Assembly: GCF_000010725.1 (NCBI RefSeq) | Contig: NC_013854.1 | Span: 2,137,001 to 2,201,000 of the forward strand | DNA from: Azospirillum sp. B510 | GTDB lineage: Bacteria > Pseudomonadota > Alphaproteobacteria > Azospirillales > Azospirillaceae | Direction: 5' to 3' | Length of the DNA stretch: 64,000 nucleotides | Shown here: one piece after another, positions 8,399-17,942 of the stretch | How positions within the stretch are numbered: position 1 is the first letter of the stretch | Layout of the letters: each line of letters begins with the position of its first letter | Translations under genes and position numbers: made by a program | The notes under the pieces: generated by a model | What the model was told of the DNA's origin: nothing | The model's database searches: none | What the model saw: only the letters and a program-made list of their open reading frames with translations

Positions 8399-10540
8399 TC
8401 AGGCGGCCTTGTTGCGGCCGGCCACGATTTCGTCGGTGACGTTGCGCGGCACCGGCTCGTAGTGGCTGAACTCCATCGAGTAGGACGCACGGCCCGAGGT
8501 CATGCCGCGCAGCTGGCCGATGTAGCCGAACATCTCGTTCAGCGGGACATTGGCCTCGACGGCGATGTTCGACCCACGCTCCAGCTGGCCCAGGACGGTG
8601 CCGCGACGGCGGTTCACGTCGCCGATGACGTCGCCCAGATAATCGTCGGGGGTGACGATCTCGACCTTCATCACCGGCTCGAGCAGGATCGGGCCGGCCT
8701 TCGGCAGGGCCTCGCGGAAGCAGGCCTTGGCGGCGATTTCGAAGGTCAGGGCGTTCGAGTCGACGTCGTGGTACTTGCCGTCCACCAGGCGGGCGCTGAA
8801 GTCCACAGTCGGGTAGCCGGCGAGGACGCCGTCCTCCTTCTGCATTTCCAGGCCCTTCTTGACCGACGGAACATATTCGCGCGGAACCGTGCCGCCGACC
8901 GTCTCGTCGAGGAACTCGAAGCCTTCGCCCCGCTCGCGCGGCGCGAAGATGATCTTCACCTCGGCGAACTGGCCCGAACCACCGGTCTGCTTCTTGTGGG
9001 TGTAGGTGTATTCGACCGGCTTGGTGATCGTCTCGCGGTAGGCGACCTGGGGCTTGCCCATGTTGCCTTCCACGCCGAACTCGGTGCGCATGCGGTCGAG
9101 GGTCACTTCCAGGTGCAGCTCGCCCATGCCGCGCAGGATGGTCTGGCCGGTTTCACGGTCGGTCTCCAGGCGGAGCGACGGATCGGCGCGGACCATCTTG
9201 CCGAGCGCGATCGAGAACTTCTCCTGCTCGCCCTTGGTCTTCGGCTCGACCGAGACGCTGATGACGGGGTCGGGGAAGCGCATGCGCTCCAGGATGACCG
9301 GCGCGGAGGCGTCGCAGAGCGTATCACCGGTCTCGGTCTCCTGCAGGGAGACGAGCGCGATGATGTCGCCGGCGCGGGCTTCCTCGATCGGGTTGGCGTC
9401 CTTCGCGTACATCTCGACCATGCGGCCGATCTTCTCGCGCTTGCCGCGGGTCGAGTTCAGGATCGACATGCCCTTGGTCAGCACGCCCGAATAGACGCGG
9501 ACGAAGGTCATCGAGCCGTAGGTGTCGTTCAGCACCTTGAAGGCCAGCGCCGAGAAGGGCGCGTCGTCGGAGCTGAGACGCTCGCCGTTCGGGTTGCCGT
9601 CCTCGTCCACCGTCTTGATCGCCTCGACGTCGGTCGGGGCCGGCAGCAGATCGACGACCGCGTCCAGAACCTGCTGGACGCCCTTGTTCTTGTAGGACGA
9701 GCCGCAGAGCACGGGCGTGAAGGCGCTGGTGATGGTGCCTTTGCGCAGGCAGGCGCGCAGCACCTCGGCCGACGGCTCCTCACCGGTCTCCAGATAGGCT
9801 TCCATCGCCGCGTCGTCCTGCTCCAGCGCGGTGTCGACCAGTTCGGCGCGCAGCGTCGGGATCAGGGCGATGTTGTCGAGGTCTTCCTTGACCGACAGGT
9901 TGAGCTTCTGGGCGAGATCGTCGGTGACCTCCCAGATCTCCCACTTGGCGTCCTTGTCGTCGGAGAACCAGACATAGGCCTTCATCTCGACGAGGTCGAC
10001 CATGCCGCGGAAGTTGTCTTCCGAACCGAGCGGAACCTGGATGCAGACCGGACGGGCGTTCAGGCGCGTGCGGATCATGCCGACGCAGCGCTGGAAGTTG
10101 GCGCCCGAGCGGTCCATCTTGTTGACGTAGCAGATGCGCGGAACGTTGTAGTTGTCCGCCAGACGCCAGTTGGTCTCCGACTGCGGCTCCACGCCGGCGA
10201 CGCCGTCGAACACCACGACCGCGCCGTCGAGCACGCGCAGGCTGCGGTTCACCTCGATGGTGAAGTCGACGTGGCCCGGGGTGTCGATGACGTTGATCTT
10301 CTTCTCGCGCCAGAAGGCCGAAACCGCGGCGGACTGAATGGTGATGCCGCGCTTCTGCTCCTGCTCCATGTAGTCGGTCGTCGTCGACGTCTTGAGATCC
10401 TTCGTCTCGTGGACGTCGATGATCGTGTGCTTGCGACCGGTGTAGTACAGAATACGCTCGGTGGTCGTCGTCTTGCCCGCGTCGACGTGGGCGATGATGC
10501 CGATGTTCCGAATGTCAGACAGTGGCGTTTGGCGCGGCAT
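8399..10540 (-). CDS. fusA: elongation factor G, divergent form
   Basis: A translocation GTPase of 713 residues from ATG 10540. G motifs in order: AHVDAGKT (G1), RGITIQSAA (G2), DTPGHVDF (G3), NKMD (G4), CGSSYKNKG (G5). Domains II-V follow, with the domain IV core [16 protein letters not shown] and the C-terminal [16 protein letters not shown]. The switch I segment reads [18 protein letters not shown] instead of the usual Gly/Ala-rich DWMEQEQ form. The gene is not beside rpsL, rpsG or tuf, so it may be a second, specialised EF-G. Whether a canonical str-operon copy exists cannot be seen from this window. Confidence 0.9.
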   Translation of the reverse strand: MPRQTPLSDIRNIGIIAHVDAGKTTTTERILYYTGRKHTIIDVHETKDLKTSTTTDYMEQEQKRGITIQSAAVSAFWREKKINVIDTPGHVDFTIEVNRSLRVLDGAVVVFDGVAGVEPQSETNWRLADNYNVPRICYVNKMDRSGANFQRCVGMIRTRLNARPVCIQVPLGSEDNFRGMVDLVEMKAYVWFSDDKDAKWEIWEVTDDLAQKLNLSVKEDLDNIALIPTLRAELVDTALEQDDAAMEAYLETGEEPSAEVLRACLRKGTITSAFTPVLCGSSYKNKGVQQVLDAVVDLLPAPTDVEAIKTVDEDGNPNGERLSSDDAPFSALAFKVLNDTYGSMTFVRVYSGVLTKGMSILNSTRGKREKIGRMVEMYAKDANPIEEARAGDIIALVSLQETETGDTLCDASAPVILERMRFPDPVISVSVEPKTKGEQEKFSIALGKMVRADPSLRLETDRETGQTILRGMGELHLEVTLDRMRTEFGVEGNMGKPQVAYRETITKPVEYTYTHKKQTGGSGQFAEVKIIFAPRERGEGFEFLDETVGGTVPREYVPSVKKGLEMQKEDGVLAGYPTVDFSARLVDGKYHDVDSNALTFEIAAKACFREALPKAGPILLEPVMKVEIVTPDDYLGDVIGDVNRRRGTVLGQLERGSNIAVEANVPLNEMFGYIGQLRGMTSGRASYSMEFSHYEPVPRNVTDEIVAGRNKAA

Positions 10541-10769
10541 GTTGCGGTTCCATTGCAGTAACGCGGCAACCGAAGCGCGACCGTCAGGGTCGTCCGCTTC
10601 GGCGGCAGAGGTTGGTCGGGGTTTTACGGGCGATCTGTTAAGGCGTCATTAACATTCCGTAAACCGACAAGCATTTTGTCGGGTTATTGAAGCGCGCGGC
10701 CCTCACAGCGTTCGGGCCACGCCGGCATACCCCAACCGAGGCTGCCGGGTCGCCCCGGTTTCCACCGCC

Positions 10770-11117
10770 TTATTTGGCGGCGGTGACCTGAATTTCAACG
10801 AGATACTGGGGGGCGGCCAGCTTGGCCTCCACCGTGGCGCGGGCCGGGGTGTTGGCCGGGTCGACCCAGGCCTCCCAGGCCTTGTTCATCGCGCCGAAGC
10901 TGGCGATGTCCACCAGATAGATGGTGGCCGACAGCAGCTTGCTCTTGTCGCTGCCCGCTTCCGCCAGCAGGGCATCGATCTGCGCCAGGATCTGGGCGGT
11001 CTGGCGCTCGACGTCGGGCGTCGGCTCGTCGGCGACCTGACCGGCGAGATAGACCGTGTCCTTGTGGACGACCATCTGGCTCATGCGCGGTCCGGTGTGG
11101 AAGCGCTGGATCGACAT
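10770..11117 (-). CDS. RidA/YjgF-family protein
   Basis: A 115-residue protein from ATG 11117 (MSIQRFHTGPRMSQMVVH). Family features: LAGQVADEP near residue 25, QTAQILAQIDALLAEAGSDKSK (part of the helix), and NTPARATVEAKLAAPQYLVEI with the conserved Arg near residue 95. RidA proteins hydrolyse reactive enamine/imine intermediates from amino-acid metabolism. Some relatives (Rid1-Rid7 groups) have lost deaminase activity, and I cannot place this one. It stands alone between the EF-G promoter region and the protease gene. Confidence 0.9.
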   Translation of the reverse strand: MSIQRFHTGPRMSQMVVHKDTVYLAGQVADEPTPDVERQTAQILAQIDALLAEAGSDKSKLLSATIYLVDIASFGAMNKAWEAWVDPANTPARATVEAKLAAPQYLVEIQVTAAK

Positions 11118-11214
11118 GACGGAAAGACTCCGGGTTCCGAGGGGGATCAAAAAGACGCGGGTACGTCTATGCCATTCGGGGCCGCGCGCGAAGAAAAAAA
11201 TGCGCTCCCGCCGC

Positions 11215-12024
11215 TCAGGGCCGACCCGCGACGGCATCCTTGGCCAAAGCCGCGGCGAAGCGCGCGGACGGAACCGCGAAGTTGCGCACGGTCGGCGCCA
11301 GCCCGGCGGCGACACCGACTCCGGCGACCGCCCATCCGGCGCCGGTCGCCGCCCTCGCCAGCAGAGGCCCGCCGCTGGTGCCGCGCGTGGCATCGCAGTC
11401 ATGCACCAGCAGCCCGGCGCTCTCGCCCAGCACATGGCAATCGCGGTCGGCCATCAGGATCTGCGCACGGTCCTGGCTGTAGCCGCCGAGCATCACCGGG
11501 CTGCCGGCCCGCGGCGGTTCGGTGCCGACGGGGAGCGCCGGCACCGACTCCGGCGCCGGTTCGGACAGGGTCAGGACCGCCCAGTCGGCGGCGGCCACCG
11601 GGGTCGCGGCGGCGGGGTCATAAGCCGGATCGGTCGCCACCCGCGCCACGGTGACATGACGGGTGAAGGCGCCGCGATCATAGCCGAACAGCACATGCAG
11701 CGAGGATGCCGGCAGGAAACGCCGCGTGCGCGGATTGAACAGGCAATGTCCGGCGGTCACCACCGTGCGGCGGCCGACCAGCGCGCCGGTGCAGCGGCCG
11801 GCCAGATTGGTCTGGACCCTGACGATGCTGCGCCAGGGATCCGCATCCGCCTCCACCGGCGTCCGCCGGTCGCCCGGCCCGACGCCGGGCAGCAGCGGAC
11901 GTTCGGCATGGGCGGCGGCCGCGCCGGCCAGGATCGCGGAGGCAAGGGAAAGCGCGGCCGCGGCCAGGACGCCGAGGCGGAAACCGCGCCCATCGCGCGC
12001 ATGTTCTTGCTCCGTTTCCCTCAA
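11215..12024 (-). CDS. secreted trypsin-like serine protease
   Basis: About 269 residues if translation begins at TTG 12024, which has GGGAGG upstream; the only in-frame ATG (12141) lies deep inside topB. A signal peptide (LGVLAAAALSLASAILAGAAAAHA) leads into an S1 chymotrypsin-fold domain. The triad is visible: His in VTAGHC, Asp in AAADWAVLTL, Ser in GTSGGPLL. Family members act in the periplasm or outside the cell. It is divergent from topB, with a gap of 18 bp between proposed starts. The start choice is the main doubt. Confidence 0.82.
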   Translation of the reverse strand: MRETEQEHARDGRGFRLGVLAAAALSLASAILAGAAAAHAERPLLPGVGPGDRRTPVEADADPWRSIVRVQTNLAGRCTGALVGRRTVVTAGHCLFNPRTRRFLPASSLHVLFGYDRGAFTRHVTVARVATDPAYDPAAATPVAAADWAVLTLSEPAPESVPALPVGTEPPRAGSPVMLGGYSQDRAQILMADRDCHVLGESAGLLVHDCDATRGTSGGPLLARAATGAGWAVAGVGVAAGLAPTVRNFAVPSARFAAALAKDAVAGRP

Positions 12025-12042
12025 TACCCTATCCTCCCACTC

Positions 12043-14325
12043 ATGGCGACGCTGATCATCACCGAGAAATCCAGCCAGGCGAAAGACCTGCGCGCGGCCC
12101 TGGGCGACCGCTTCGGCCGCATCCTGCCGGCCGAGGGTCATCTGTTGCGGCTGGCCGAGCCGGACGAGGTCGATCCCGCCTGGAAGCGCTGGTCGCCCAC
12201 CCTGCTGAAACCGGACGGTCTCTACCCCACCCGCCCCGACCAGGGCGGCAACAAGGCGGCGAAGCTACAGGCGATCACGACGGCTCTGCGCGCCTGCGAC
12301 GAGGTGATCCTCGCCACCGACTGCGACCGCGAGGGCCAACTGATCGGGCAGGAGATCCTGGAGCATGTCGGCTATCGCGGCAAGGTGCGGCGCGCGCTTT
12401 TCACCGCCCAGGACCCGAAGACCTTGCGCGACGCCTTCGCCGCGCTGAAGCCCAACGACAGCATGCGGCCGCTCTACGAGGCGGCGGTGGCGCGCCAGCA
12501 GGCCGACCAGATCTACAACCTGTCGCTGACCCGCACGGCGACCAAGACCCTGCTCGCTCCCGGCACCCGCGGCGTCATCGGCATCGGCCGGGTGAAGACC
12601 CCGACCCTCGCCATCGTCTGCCTGCGCGAGCTGGAAATCCGCGACTTCAAGCCCGAGGATTATTTCGAGGTGGTGGCGACCGCCAACGTGGCGGAGGGCC
12701 GCTTCCTGATGCGCCACGCCCCGGCGCCGAAGGACCGCATCAAGGACCGCGCCACCGCCGAAGCCATCGCCCGCGCCGCCGACCAGCACCGCGGCCCGCT
12801 GACGGTGACGGTGGAGGAGAAGCGGCAGGCGCCGCCCAGGCTGTACGACCTGCCCTCTCTACAGAAGACCTGCGGGCAGCGCTGGGGCTGGACCGCCGAC
12901 CGCACGCTGGCGGTGGCGCAGGAACTGTATGACGGCGACGGCAAGAAGCTGATCACCTATCCGCGCGCCGAGGCGCGATACCTGTCGGAGAACCAGATCG
13001 GCGACGCGCCGGCCATCGTCGGCGCCCTGACCCGGTTGCGCGGCTTCGCCCATCTGGGCGAGCATATGGATGTCCGGCGCCCGGTGATCCGCAAGGGCAA
13101 GTCCGGCCATTTCTGCGACAAGGCGCTGGAGGGCGTGTCGCACCATGCGGTGATCCCCAACGTCAATGTGCTGGATGACCTCGAATCACGGCTGGGCCGC
13201 CTGTCCGACGACGAGAAGCGGCTGTTCGCGCTGATCTGCCGCTCCTACCTCGCGGCGGTGATGCCGGATTACGAATACCGCCAGACCGGCGTGACCATGC
13301 CGGTGCCGGTGCCGCCTCCAGAGGGAGCGAGGACCGAGGGAGCGAAGCCGGTCGCCTTCCGCGCCGTCGGCCGCATTCCGCTGAAGCTGGGCTGGAAGGC
13401 CGCCTTCGGTTCCGCCGAGACCGAGGACCGCTCCGGCGGCAAGCCGGAGGAGGAAGCCGAACAGACCCTGCCGCCGCTGCGCGACGGCGAGCCGGCGACC
13501 CTGACCGATCCCAAGGTCGAGGCCAAACGCACCCAGGCGCCGCCACGCTACAATGAAGGCACGCTGGTCGACGCCATGCAGAACGCCTGGCGTTTCGTGG
13601 AGGATCCGGCGTTGCGCGACCGGCTGAAGGAGGCCAAGGGCATCGGCACGCCGGCCACCCGCGCCGAGGTCATCAAGGGACTGCGCAAACAGAATTTGCT
13701 GGGCGCAGACGGCAAATGGCTGGTGCCGACGCCGGCCGGTCTGCATCTGTTCGAGACGCTGCGCGCCGCCGCCCCGACCCTGGTCGATCCCGGCACCACC
13801 GCCCTGTGGGAGATGAAGCTGGACGAGGTGGTGACCGGGCGCGCCGATTTCCGCGGTGTGATCGACGCCATCGCCGGCGAGGCGGACCGGCTGATCGGCG
13901 CGCTGCTCGGCCAGCGCGGCACGATGCTCGATCTCGGGCAGCCCGCGGCCAAGACGCGCTTCACCCGCCGCAGGACCGGGGCCACCCGCGCCGCGTCCGC
14001 CCAAACGGGAGCCCCCGCTGCGCCGAAGGGCCGGCGAACCCGCAAGGCGACCGTCGTTCCCGCCGACGGCGCAGCCATGCCGCCGAAGCCGCGCCGCACC
14101 CGCAAGGCCAAGGAAGCGGCTGTTGCGCCCCCTGTTACCGGAAGCGCGGTCGCCCAGCCGATGGAAAGCCAAGCCGGTCCGGAGGCGCGGCGGCGACGCG
14201 AGCCGACCGAGCGCATGGTCGCCTTCGCCCGCAGCCTGGCCGAACGCAAGGGCATCGCCCTGCCCGATCCCTGCCTGCGCGACTTCGAGCGTTGCCGCAG
14301 CTTCCTGGACGAGCATGCCCGCTAA
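12043..14325 (+). CDS. topB: DNA topoisomerase III (type IA) with basic C-terminal tail
   Basis: Type IA topoisomerase that decatenates single-stranded DNA, 760 residues from ATG 12043 (MATLIITEKSSQAKDL). Toprim residues: the N-terminal TEK Glu and ATDCDREGQLIG near residue 90. The active-site Tyr lies in LITYPRAEARYLSE. There are no C-terminal zinc-ribbon cysteines. Instead a Lys/Arg/Ala-rich low-complexity tail of about 100 residues ends in a helical module (RMVAFARSLAERKGIALPD) often seen at the end of TopB/TraE-type enzymes. It is divergent from the protease gene and is the last clear core gene before the accessory region. Confidence 0.93.
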   Translation: MATLIITEKSSQAKDLRAALGDRFGRILPAEGHLLRLAEPDEVDPAWKRWSPTLLKPDGLYPTRPDQGGNKAAKLQAITTALRACDEVILATDCDREGQLIGQEILEHVGYRGKVRRALFTAQDPKTLRDAFAALKPNDSMRPLYEAAVARQQADQIYNLSLTRTATKTLLAPGTRGVIGIGRVKTPTLAIVCLRELEIRDFKPEDYFEVVATANVAEGRFLMRHAPAPKDRIKDRATAEAIARAADQHRGPLTVTVEEKRQAPPRLYDLPSLQKTCGQRWGWTADRTLAVAQELYDGDGKKLITYPRAEARYLSENQIGDAPAIVGALTRLRGFAHLGEHMDVRRPVIRKGKSGHFCDKALEGVSHHAVIPNVNVLDDLESRLGRLSDDEKRLFALICRSYLAAVMPDYEYRQTGVTMPVPVPPPEGARTEGAKPVAFRAVGRIPLKLGWKAAFGSAETEDRSGGKPEEEAEQTLPPLRDGEPATLTDPKVEAKRTQAPPRYNEGTLVDAMQNAWRFVEDPALRDRLKEAKGIGTPATRAEVIKGLRKQNLLGADGKWLVPTPAGLHLFETLRAAAPTLVDPGTTALWEMKLDEVVTGRADFRGVIDAIAGEADRLIGALLGQRGTMLDLGQPAAKTRFTRRRTGATRAASAQTGAPAAPKGRRTRKATVVPADGAAMPPKPRRTRKAKEAAVAPPVTGSAVAQPMESQAGPEARRRREPTERMVAFARSLAERKGIALPDPCLRDFERCRSFLDEHAR

Positions 14326-14396
14326 GGCGTTCTTGGCTAGGGGCGAAACCCAATCAGAAGGTTGATTTTGCGTAATGAATGTGATTCCAAGGCGTT

Positions 14397-15140
14397 ATGG
14401 TCGCGTTGGAGGGTGGTGTGCGGGAGATGTTCTGGCTGGATGATGATGCCGGGGCGGCGATCGAGCCACAGCTTCCATCGAACCAACCGGGTGCTCGTCG
14501 GATGGACGACCGTCGGATCATCAGTGGCATCATCCATGTTCTGAAAAGCGGCTGGCGCTGGAAGGACTGTCCGCCGGAATACGGCCCCCCGACGACGGTC
14601 TACAACCGCTTCAACCTTTGGTCGCGGCGCAATCACTGGCGCAAGATCCTGGATGCGCTGGTGGCGGGCCAATGGATCACCACCGCCGTGGCGATGGACG
14701 GCAGCTATATGAAAGCGCACCGGTGCGCCCACGGCGGAAAAGGGGGCCAAAAATCAGGCCATCGGCCTTTCTCGGGGCGGCCAAACCACGTAAATCCACG
14801 CCCTGAGCGACGCGCTCGGGCGTCCGATCATTCTCAAGGTAACGGCTGGCAACGTGTCGGACATTTCCATGGCCGAAGCCCTTTTGGCCGACAAGGCTAT
14901 GATTCGGATAAGTTGCGAAGCGTGATCGGCGACAAGGGGGCCAAGCCGGTCATTCCAGGCCGGAAATCACGCAAGCGGAAGATCCGCTTCGATAAGATGC
15001 GTTACAAATCCCGATGGATGGTGGAGGCCGTGTTCGGGCGGCTCAAGGATTTCCGCCGCGTTGCCACGCGCCACGACAAGCTCGCCAGAAACCATATGTC
15101 ATCACCAATGATTGCAACCATAGGGGCGCATTGGCTCTGA
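14397..15140 (+). pseudogene. IS5-family transposase, degenerate
   Basis: The N-terminus reads well (MFWLDDDAGAAIEPQ ... HVLKSGWRWKDCPPEYGPP) and the C-terminus carries YKSRWMVEAVFGRLKDFRR with the catalytic Glu region. The middle is broken. In the frame giving QAIGLSRGGQTT there is a stop codon (TAA where a Lys is expected, near 14790). A further single-base shift is needed near LLADKA to return to YDSDKLRS. With at least two frame changes and one stop it is inactive. The element runs roughly 14330-15155; I could not fix its ends or a target duplication. Confidence 0.85.
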
Positions 15141-15159
15141 TTGAGTCTGGAGCCTTGCT

Positions 15160-15676
15160 GTGCGGCATATTGACGCGCGACAAACTATCATGCGGAAGGG
15201 TGACCATTCCGACGAGCTGTTCGTGATCGTGTTTGGACAGGCCGGGGTTTACGCCGCCCATGGCCAGAAGCTGCGGCGGCTCGGCACCCTGGAACGGCCG
15301 GCGGCGGTCGGGGAGATAGGCGTGATCGACGGCGGGGACCGCACAGCCACGGTGGTCGCTGACACGCCGATGCAGGTCCTGGTCGTGCCGATGCAGGAGT
15401 TGGAGAGCGCGCTGGACAATGGCCCGCAATGTCGCCGAGAATGAGGCCGACCTGTTGCGCGACCTGCGGGGCCGGATCGCGCGGAAGCTGCTTCAGTTGG
15501 CGGACCCCAAAACGGGCGCGGTCGGCGTCACCCAACGCGAGCTGGCCGAGTTCGTGGGAACCACCCGCAGCGCAATCATCCCGCACCTGACCTATTTCCG
15601 CCAGCGCGGGATAATCACCGAGGTCGGGCCAATAGTCCTTCTCCGCCGCACCGCTCTTCAGGAAGAGGCTCGGTAG
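15160..15676 (+). pseudogene. Crp/Fnr-type regulator, 5'-truncated and frameshifted
   Basis: Reading from 15160 gives the cyclic-nucleotide-binding fold (MRKGDHSDELFVIVFGQAG ... AAVGEIGVIDGGDRTATVV). Near 15420 the frame must change to continue with RNVAENEADLLRDLRGRIAR and the Crp-type helix-turn-helix VTQRELAEFVGTTRSAII. The first strands of the sensor domain are missing and dead IS sequence abuts the break. It is not functional as read. Its 3' end overlaps the convergent LuxR-type gene by about 60 bp. Confidence 0.82.
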
Positions 15677-16274
15677 CCAGAGCGGCCGTCGCGCGCTTGA
15701 GTGTCTTCGCCCGCAATTCGCATCGCTCGGCGTCATTGAGCATCATGGCGGCAGCCGAGATCAAGCCGCTTCGAATGGCGCGTTGGGCATCCTCCCGATC
15801 GCATTGAGCACGATCGAGGAGCTGCTGCCGCGTCAGCTGGTCTATCCGAGACCGGTGCCCCAAGTCCGGCGATTGACCAATGGCCGTAACGGCGGCGAGG
15901 GCGGTACGGAGCGCGACACTGCCTTGTGGGCGGTCGGTACCTTCGAGGGATGCCGCGGCCGACGCAAGCCCCCAGAGTCGGCCAAGGTCGAATAGTGTCT
16001 GACATCCCGTCTTGCGCATGATCTGGGCGCGGTGGCACTCGACGGTCTTGGGGCTGATGGCCAAGTCAACGGCAATCTCCTTTGTCGATTGGTTGCTGGC
16101 AATGCAATGCAATACCTCCGTTTCGCGCCGTGAGAGGTTCGCGAGGCGTGCGGCGGCCTGAATGCCATTGGCGAACCCGGCGCCGCCGCGCCGCCGCAGG
16201 CTCGGCATCTCGGGACTTGGGGTGCAAGGGTCCTTGCACCCGCCATTTATGGCGGTATGCTCATGTTTGATCAT
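15615..16274 (-). CDS. LuxR-type helix-turn-helix regulator (219 aa)
   Basis: An N-proximal GerE/LuxR DNA-binding domain spans about residues 45-105: LSRRETEVLHCIASNQSTKEIAVDLAIS (quoted in pieces), then KTVECHRAQIMRKTGC. No receiver, PAS or acyl-homoserine-lactone domain is present. The C-terminal half is a helical, Ala/Arg-rich region of unknown role. A domain order with HTH first is unusual, since most LuxR regulators carry HTH last. It is the last gene of a reverse-strand set: PAS-LuxR regulator (17905), small GRDP-like protein (16823), this gene (16274). A perfect stem-loop lies in the gap before it. Confidence 0.8.
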   Translation of the reverse strand: MIKHEHTAINGGCKDPCTPSPEMPSLRRRGGAGFANGIQAAARLANLSRRETEVLHCIASNQSTKEIAVDLAISPKTVECHRAQIMRKTGCQTLFDLGRLWGLASAAASLEGTDRPQGSVALRTALAAVTAIGQSPDLGHRSRIDQLTRQQLLDRAQCDREDAQRAIRSGLISAAAMMLNDAERCELRAKTLKRATAALATEPLPEERCGGEGLLARPR

Positions 16275-16327
16275 CGTTGCTTCCTACGGCTACGGGTGAT
16301 CGTCTGGCTGGGTGACCGGCTTAGGCG

Positions 16328-16359
16328 GGGTGCCTGCCTGTTGGCGCAGGCAGGCACCC
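16328..16359. repeat. perfect 13-bp stem-loop between two cassette genes
   Basis: GGGTGCCTGCCTG (16328-16340) pairs perfectly with CAGGCAGGCACCC (16347-16359) around a 6-nt loop. Three TTAGGCG words surround it (16321, 16361, 16371). No T-tract follows on either strand. It could be an mRNA processing or stability element, or a regulator site for the cassette. Confidence 0.6.
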
Positions 16360-16370
16360 ATTAGGCGCGG

Positions 16371-16823
16371 TTAGGCGGCCTTTCTGATTATTGGATCCTC
16401 GGGGTTCTCGCCCGGCTCTTGCGGGGCGCGACGGTAACAATCCGCTCCAGCCATCTCGTCGTTGGCATATGGCTGTTCGGGCATCGAGGCACCGAACGAC
16501 GCCAGCGCCCTCGTCTCAGCGTATGCTGACTCATATTCGACTGTTCCCGTCACGCCGGGCGTATGGTCGATTACTTCACCAAAGGCCAGCATGCAGTCCT
16601 GGTGATACTTCTTCGGGCGGCACATGTGAGCGTGCCACGCCATATCGATCAATTTGGTGGGGACGATGGTGGCGGTCGGGTGGAGCGCGACGGCCGCCAA
16701 GAACTCCCGATAGAGGAAAACGGCGCGCTCCGCTTGCGTGAAATCCATGCCGGACCGCGCGAGATCCGAGACGACAACAGATAGGTCCAAGCCCTGAATT
16801 AGAGCAATTTTCGTTACTGTCAC
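16371..16823 (-). CDS. small GRDP-like (DUF1399-like) protein
   Basis: 150 residues from ATG 16823. The middle carries VFLYREFLAAVALHP, VPTKLIDMAWHAHM and KKYHQDCMLAFGEVIDHTP. This resembles the short bacterial glycine-rich-domain-containing-protein-like module, whose hallmark is a D.hWH.H segment followed by Y..DC...FG. The W-H-x-H residues could bind metal; that is inference. After about residue 95 comes a polar tail without obvious fold. Function is unknown. It sits 17 bp downstream of a PAS-LuxR regulator on the same strand and is probably co-transcribed with it. Confidence 0.65.
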   Translation of the reverse strand: MTVTKIALIQGLDLSVVVSDLARSGMDFTQAERAVFLYREFLAAVALHPTATIVPTKLIDMAWHAHMCRPKKYHQDCMLAFGEVIDHTPGVTGTVEYESAYAETRALASFGASMPEQPYANDEMAGADCYRRAPQEPGENPEDPIIRKAA

Positions 16824-16840
16824 GCAATCATACCTTCTAG

Positions 16841-17905
16841 TTAATGGTCGCGCCGCCGGGAGGCGCCCGTGATCGCCGCAAGCATTGACACCCAGCGTGT
16901 CAAGGCTGATTGCCCGCTTACGGGAATGCTCTTTTCGGCCAATTTCCGGTAAACGGATTTCATCATGGTCCTGCCGCTGCCTGCCGTTTTCCCCAGCGCC
17001 TCCGCAGCTGCGGAGGTTTCCTGCCCGGCCCCGACCATGGCCGCCAGCTTTGCCTCGGTTGCAGTGAGGTCGTATTCTTGGCGGAGGACATCGATAACGG
17101 AAGCAGTGCCCATCGTGGGCAGTGCCACTGCAATTACCGCCGTATCCTCGAGTCGACCAGGGCCGCGGGATATGGATGCCATATACGGCGCCGGGTCGCC
17201 GGGTCGCTGCAGCCGGATTGTTGTCGTGGGCGAGGGAGCGGCGCCGGTCGCTGCCGCAGAGATGAGGCGAGCAAGACCATGTGTAGAAGCGCCGCCGTCG
17301 AAATGCAGACGCCCCGCCTCATCCACCCACCAGCCAATTTCGCTAGAAATGGCCGCGCTCATCGCCGCGTTCTTGTACCGGACCTTCCCGTCGCAGGCGA
17401 CGACAGCGACGCCTATCTCCAGGCAGTCCAGAGCGGCGGCACGCAAGGCAGCTGCCTCGCGCTCTCGAATGATCTCCGTCAGCCCCATGGTGGGTAGATC
17501 GGCCATGAAGAAATGGTCCAGCCCTGCTCTGGCAGGCTCCACTCGAAGCTGGGCGTTCCACCCGGAAGAAATACGGGCGTGTGAACACAGCAGTTTGGTC
17601 GGGACGTGCTTTGTGAACTCAAGGCGATCACGCAACCGCCGACGCTTTGTATCTTGGAGTTCATCTTCAGCCCCAACAGCGCCCAGCCGGCCCATTGCGA
17701 CGCCATGTTCCCAGGACTTCATGAACATCTGGTCGAAGGTCATCGGAGCCGAAAAATCGCAGAAGGAATAGATCTGCCGCTTTCTTGGACTGACGTACCT
17801 GACGCAATCCTTCTCGTCGAACACCACCATCGTGGCATCCAAGCGAGACGCCAGCACGGCCATATCTTCGAAGGGGCGAGGAATGTCGGATGGCAATGCG
17901 AGCAT
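16841..17905 (-). CDS. PAS-like sensor / LuxR-type regulator (354 aa)
   Basis: The N-terminal two thirds look like two PAS-like sensor regions: residues about 20-140 (MVVFDEKDCVRYVS ... ) and about 160-270 (LEIGVAVVACDGKVRYKNAAM). The C-terminus is a LuxR/GerE helix-turn-helix: YDLTATEAKLAAMVGAG, then SGRTMMKSVYRKLAEK. There is no transmembrane segment, so it probably senses a cytosolic signal. Two short dyads lie upstream at 17943-17957 and 17973-17990. It leads a three-gene reverse-strand set, and its base composition is somewhat lower in GC than the flanking core genes. The ligand is unknown. Confidence 0.8.
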   Translation of the reverse strand: MLALPSDIPRPFEDMAVLASRLDATMVVFDEKDCVRYVSPRKRQIYSFCDFSAPMTFDQMFMKSWEHGVAMGRLGAVGAEDELQDTKRRRLRDRLEFTKHVPTKLLCSHARISSGWNAQLRVEPARAGLDHFFMADLPTMGLTEIIREREAAALRAAALDCLEIGVAVVACDGKVRYKNAAMSAAISSEIGWWVDEAGRLHFDGGASTHGLARLISAAATGAAPSPTTTIRLQRPGDPAPYMASISRGPGRLEDTAVIAVALPTMGTASVIDVLRQEYDLTATEAKLAAMVGAGQETSAAAEALGKTAGSGRTMMKSVYRKLAEKSIPVSGQSALTRWVSMLAAITGASRRRDH

Positions 17906-17942
17906 TTAGCAATATCGTTATGCGTAGGTTTAGAGCTGAACC

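Noticed and set aside
7487..10561. 1024-residue plus-strand frame opposite the EF-G gene
   Set aside because: Third-position GC bias keeps the antisense frame open; it shows no domain motifs, while the reverse strand encodes a complete GTPase.
11056..12042. N-terminal extension of topB from 11056
   Set aside because: It lies opposite RidA and the protease and is Arg/Gly/His-rich shadow sequence; ATG 12043 begins the conserved toprim start.
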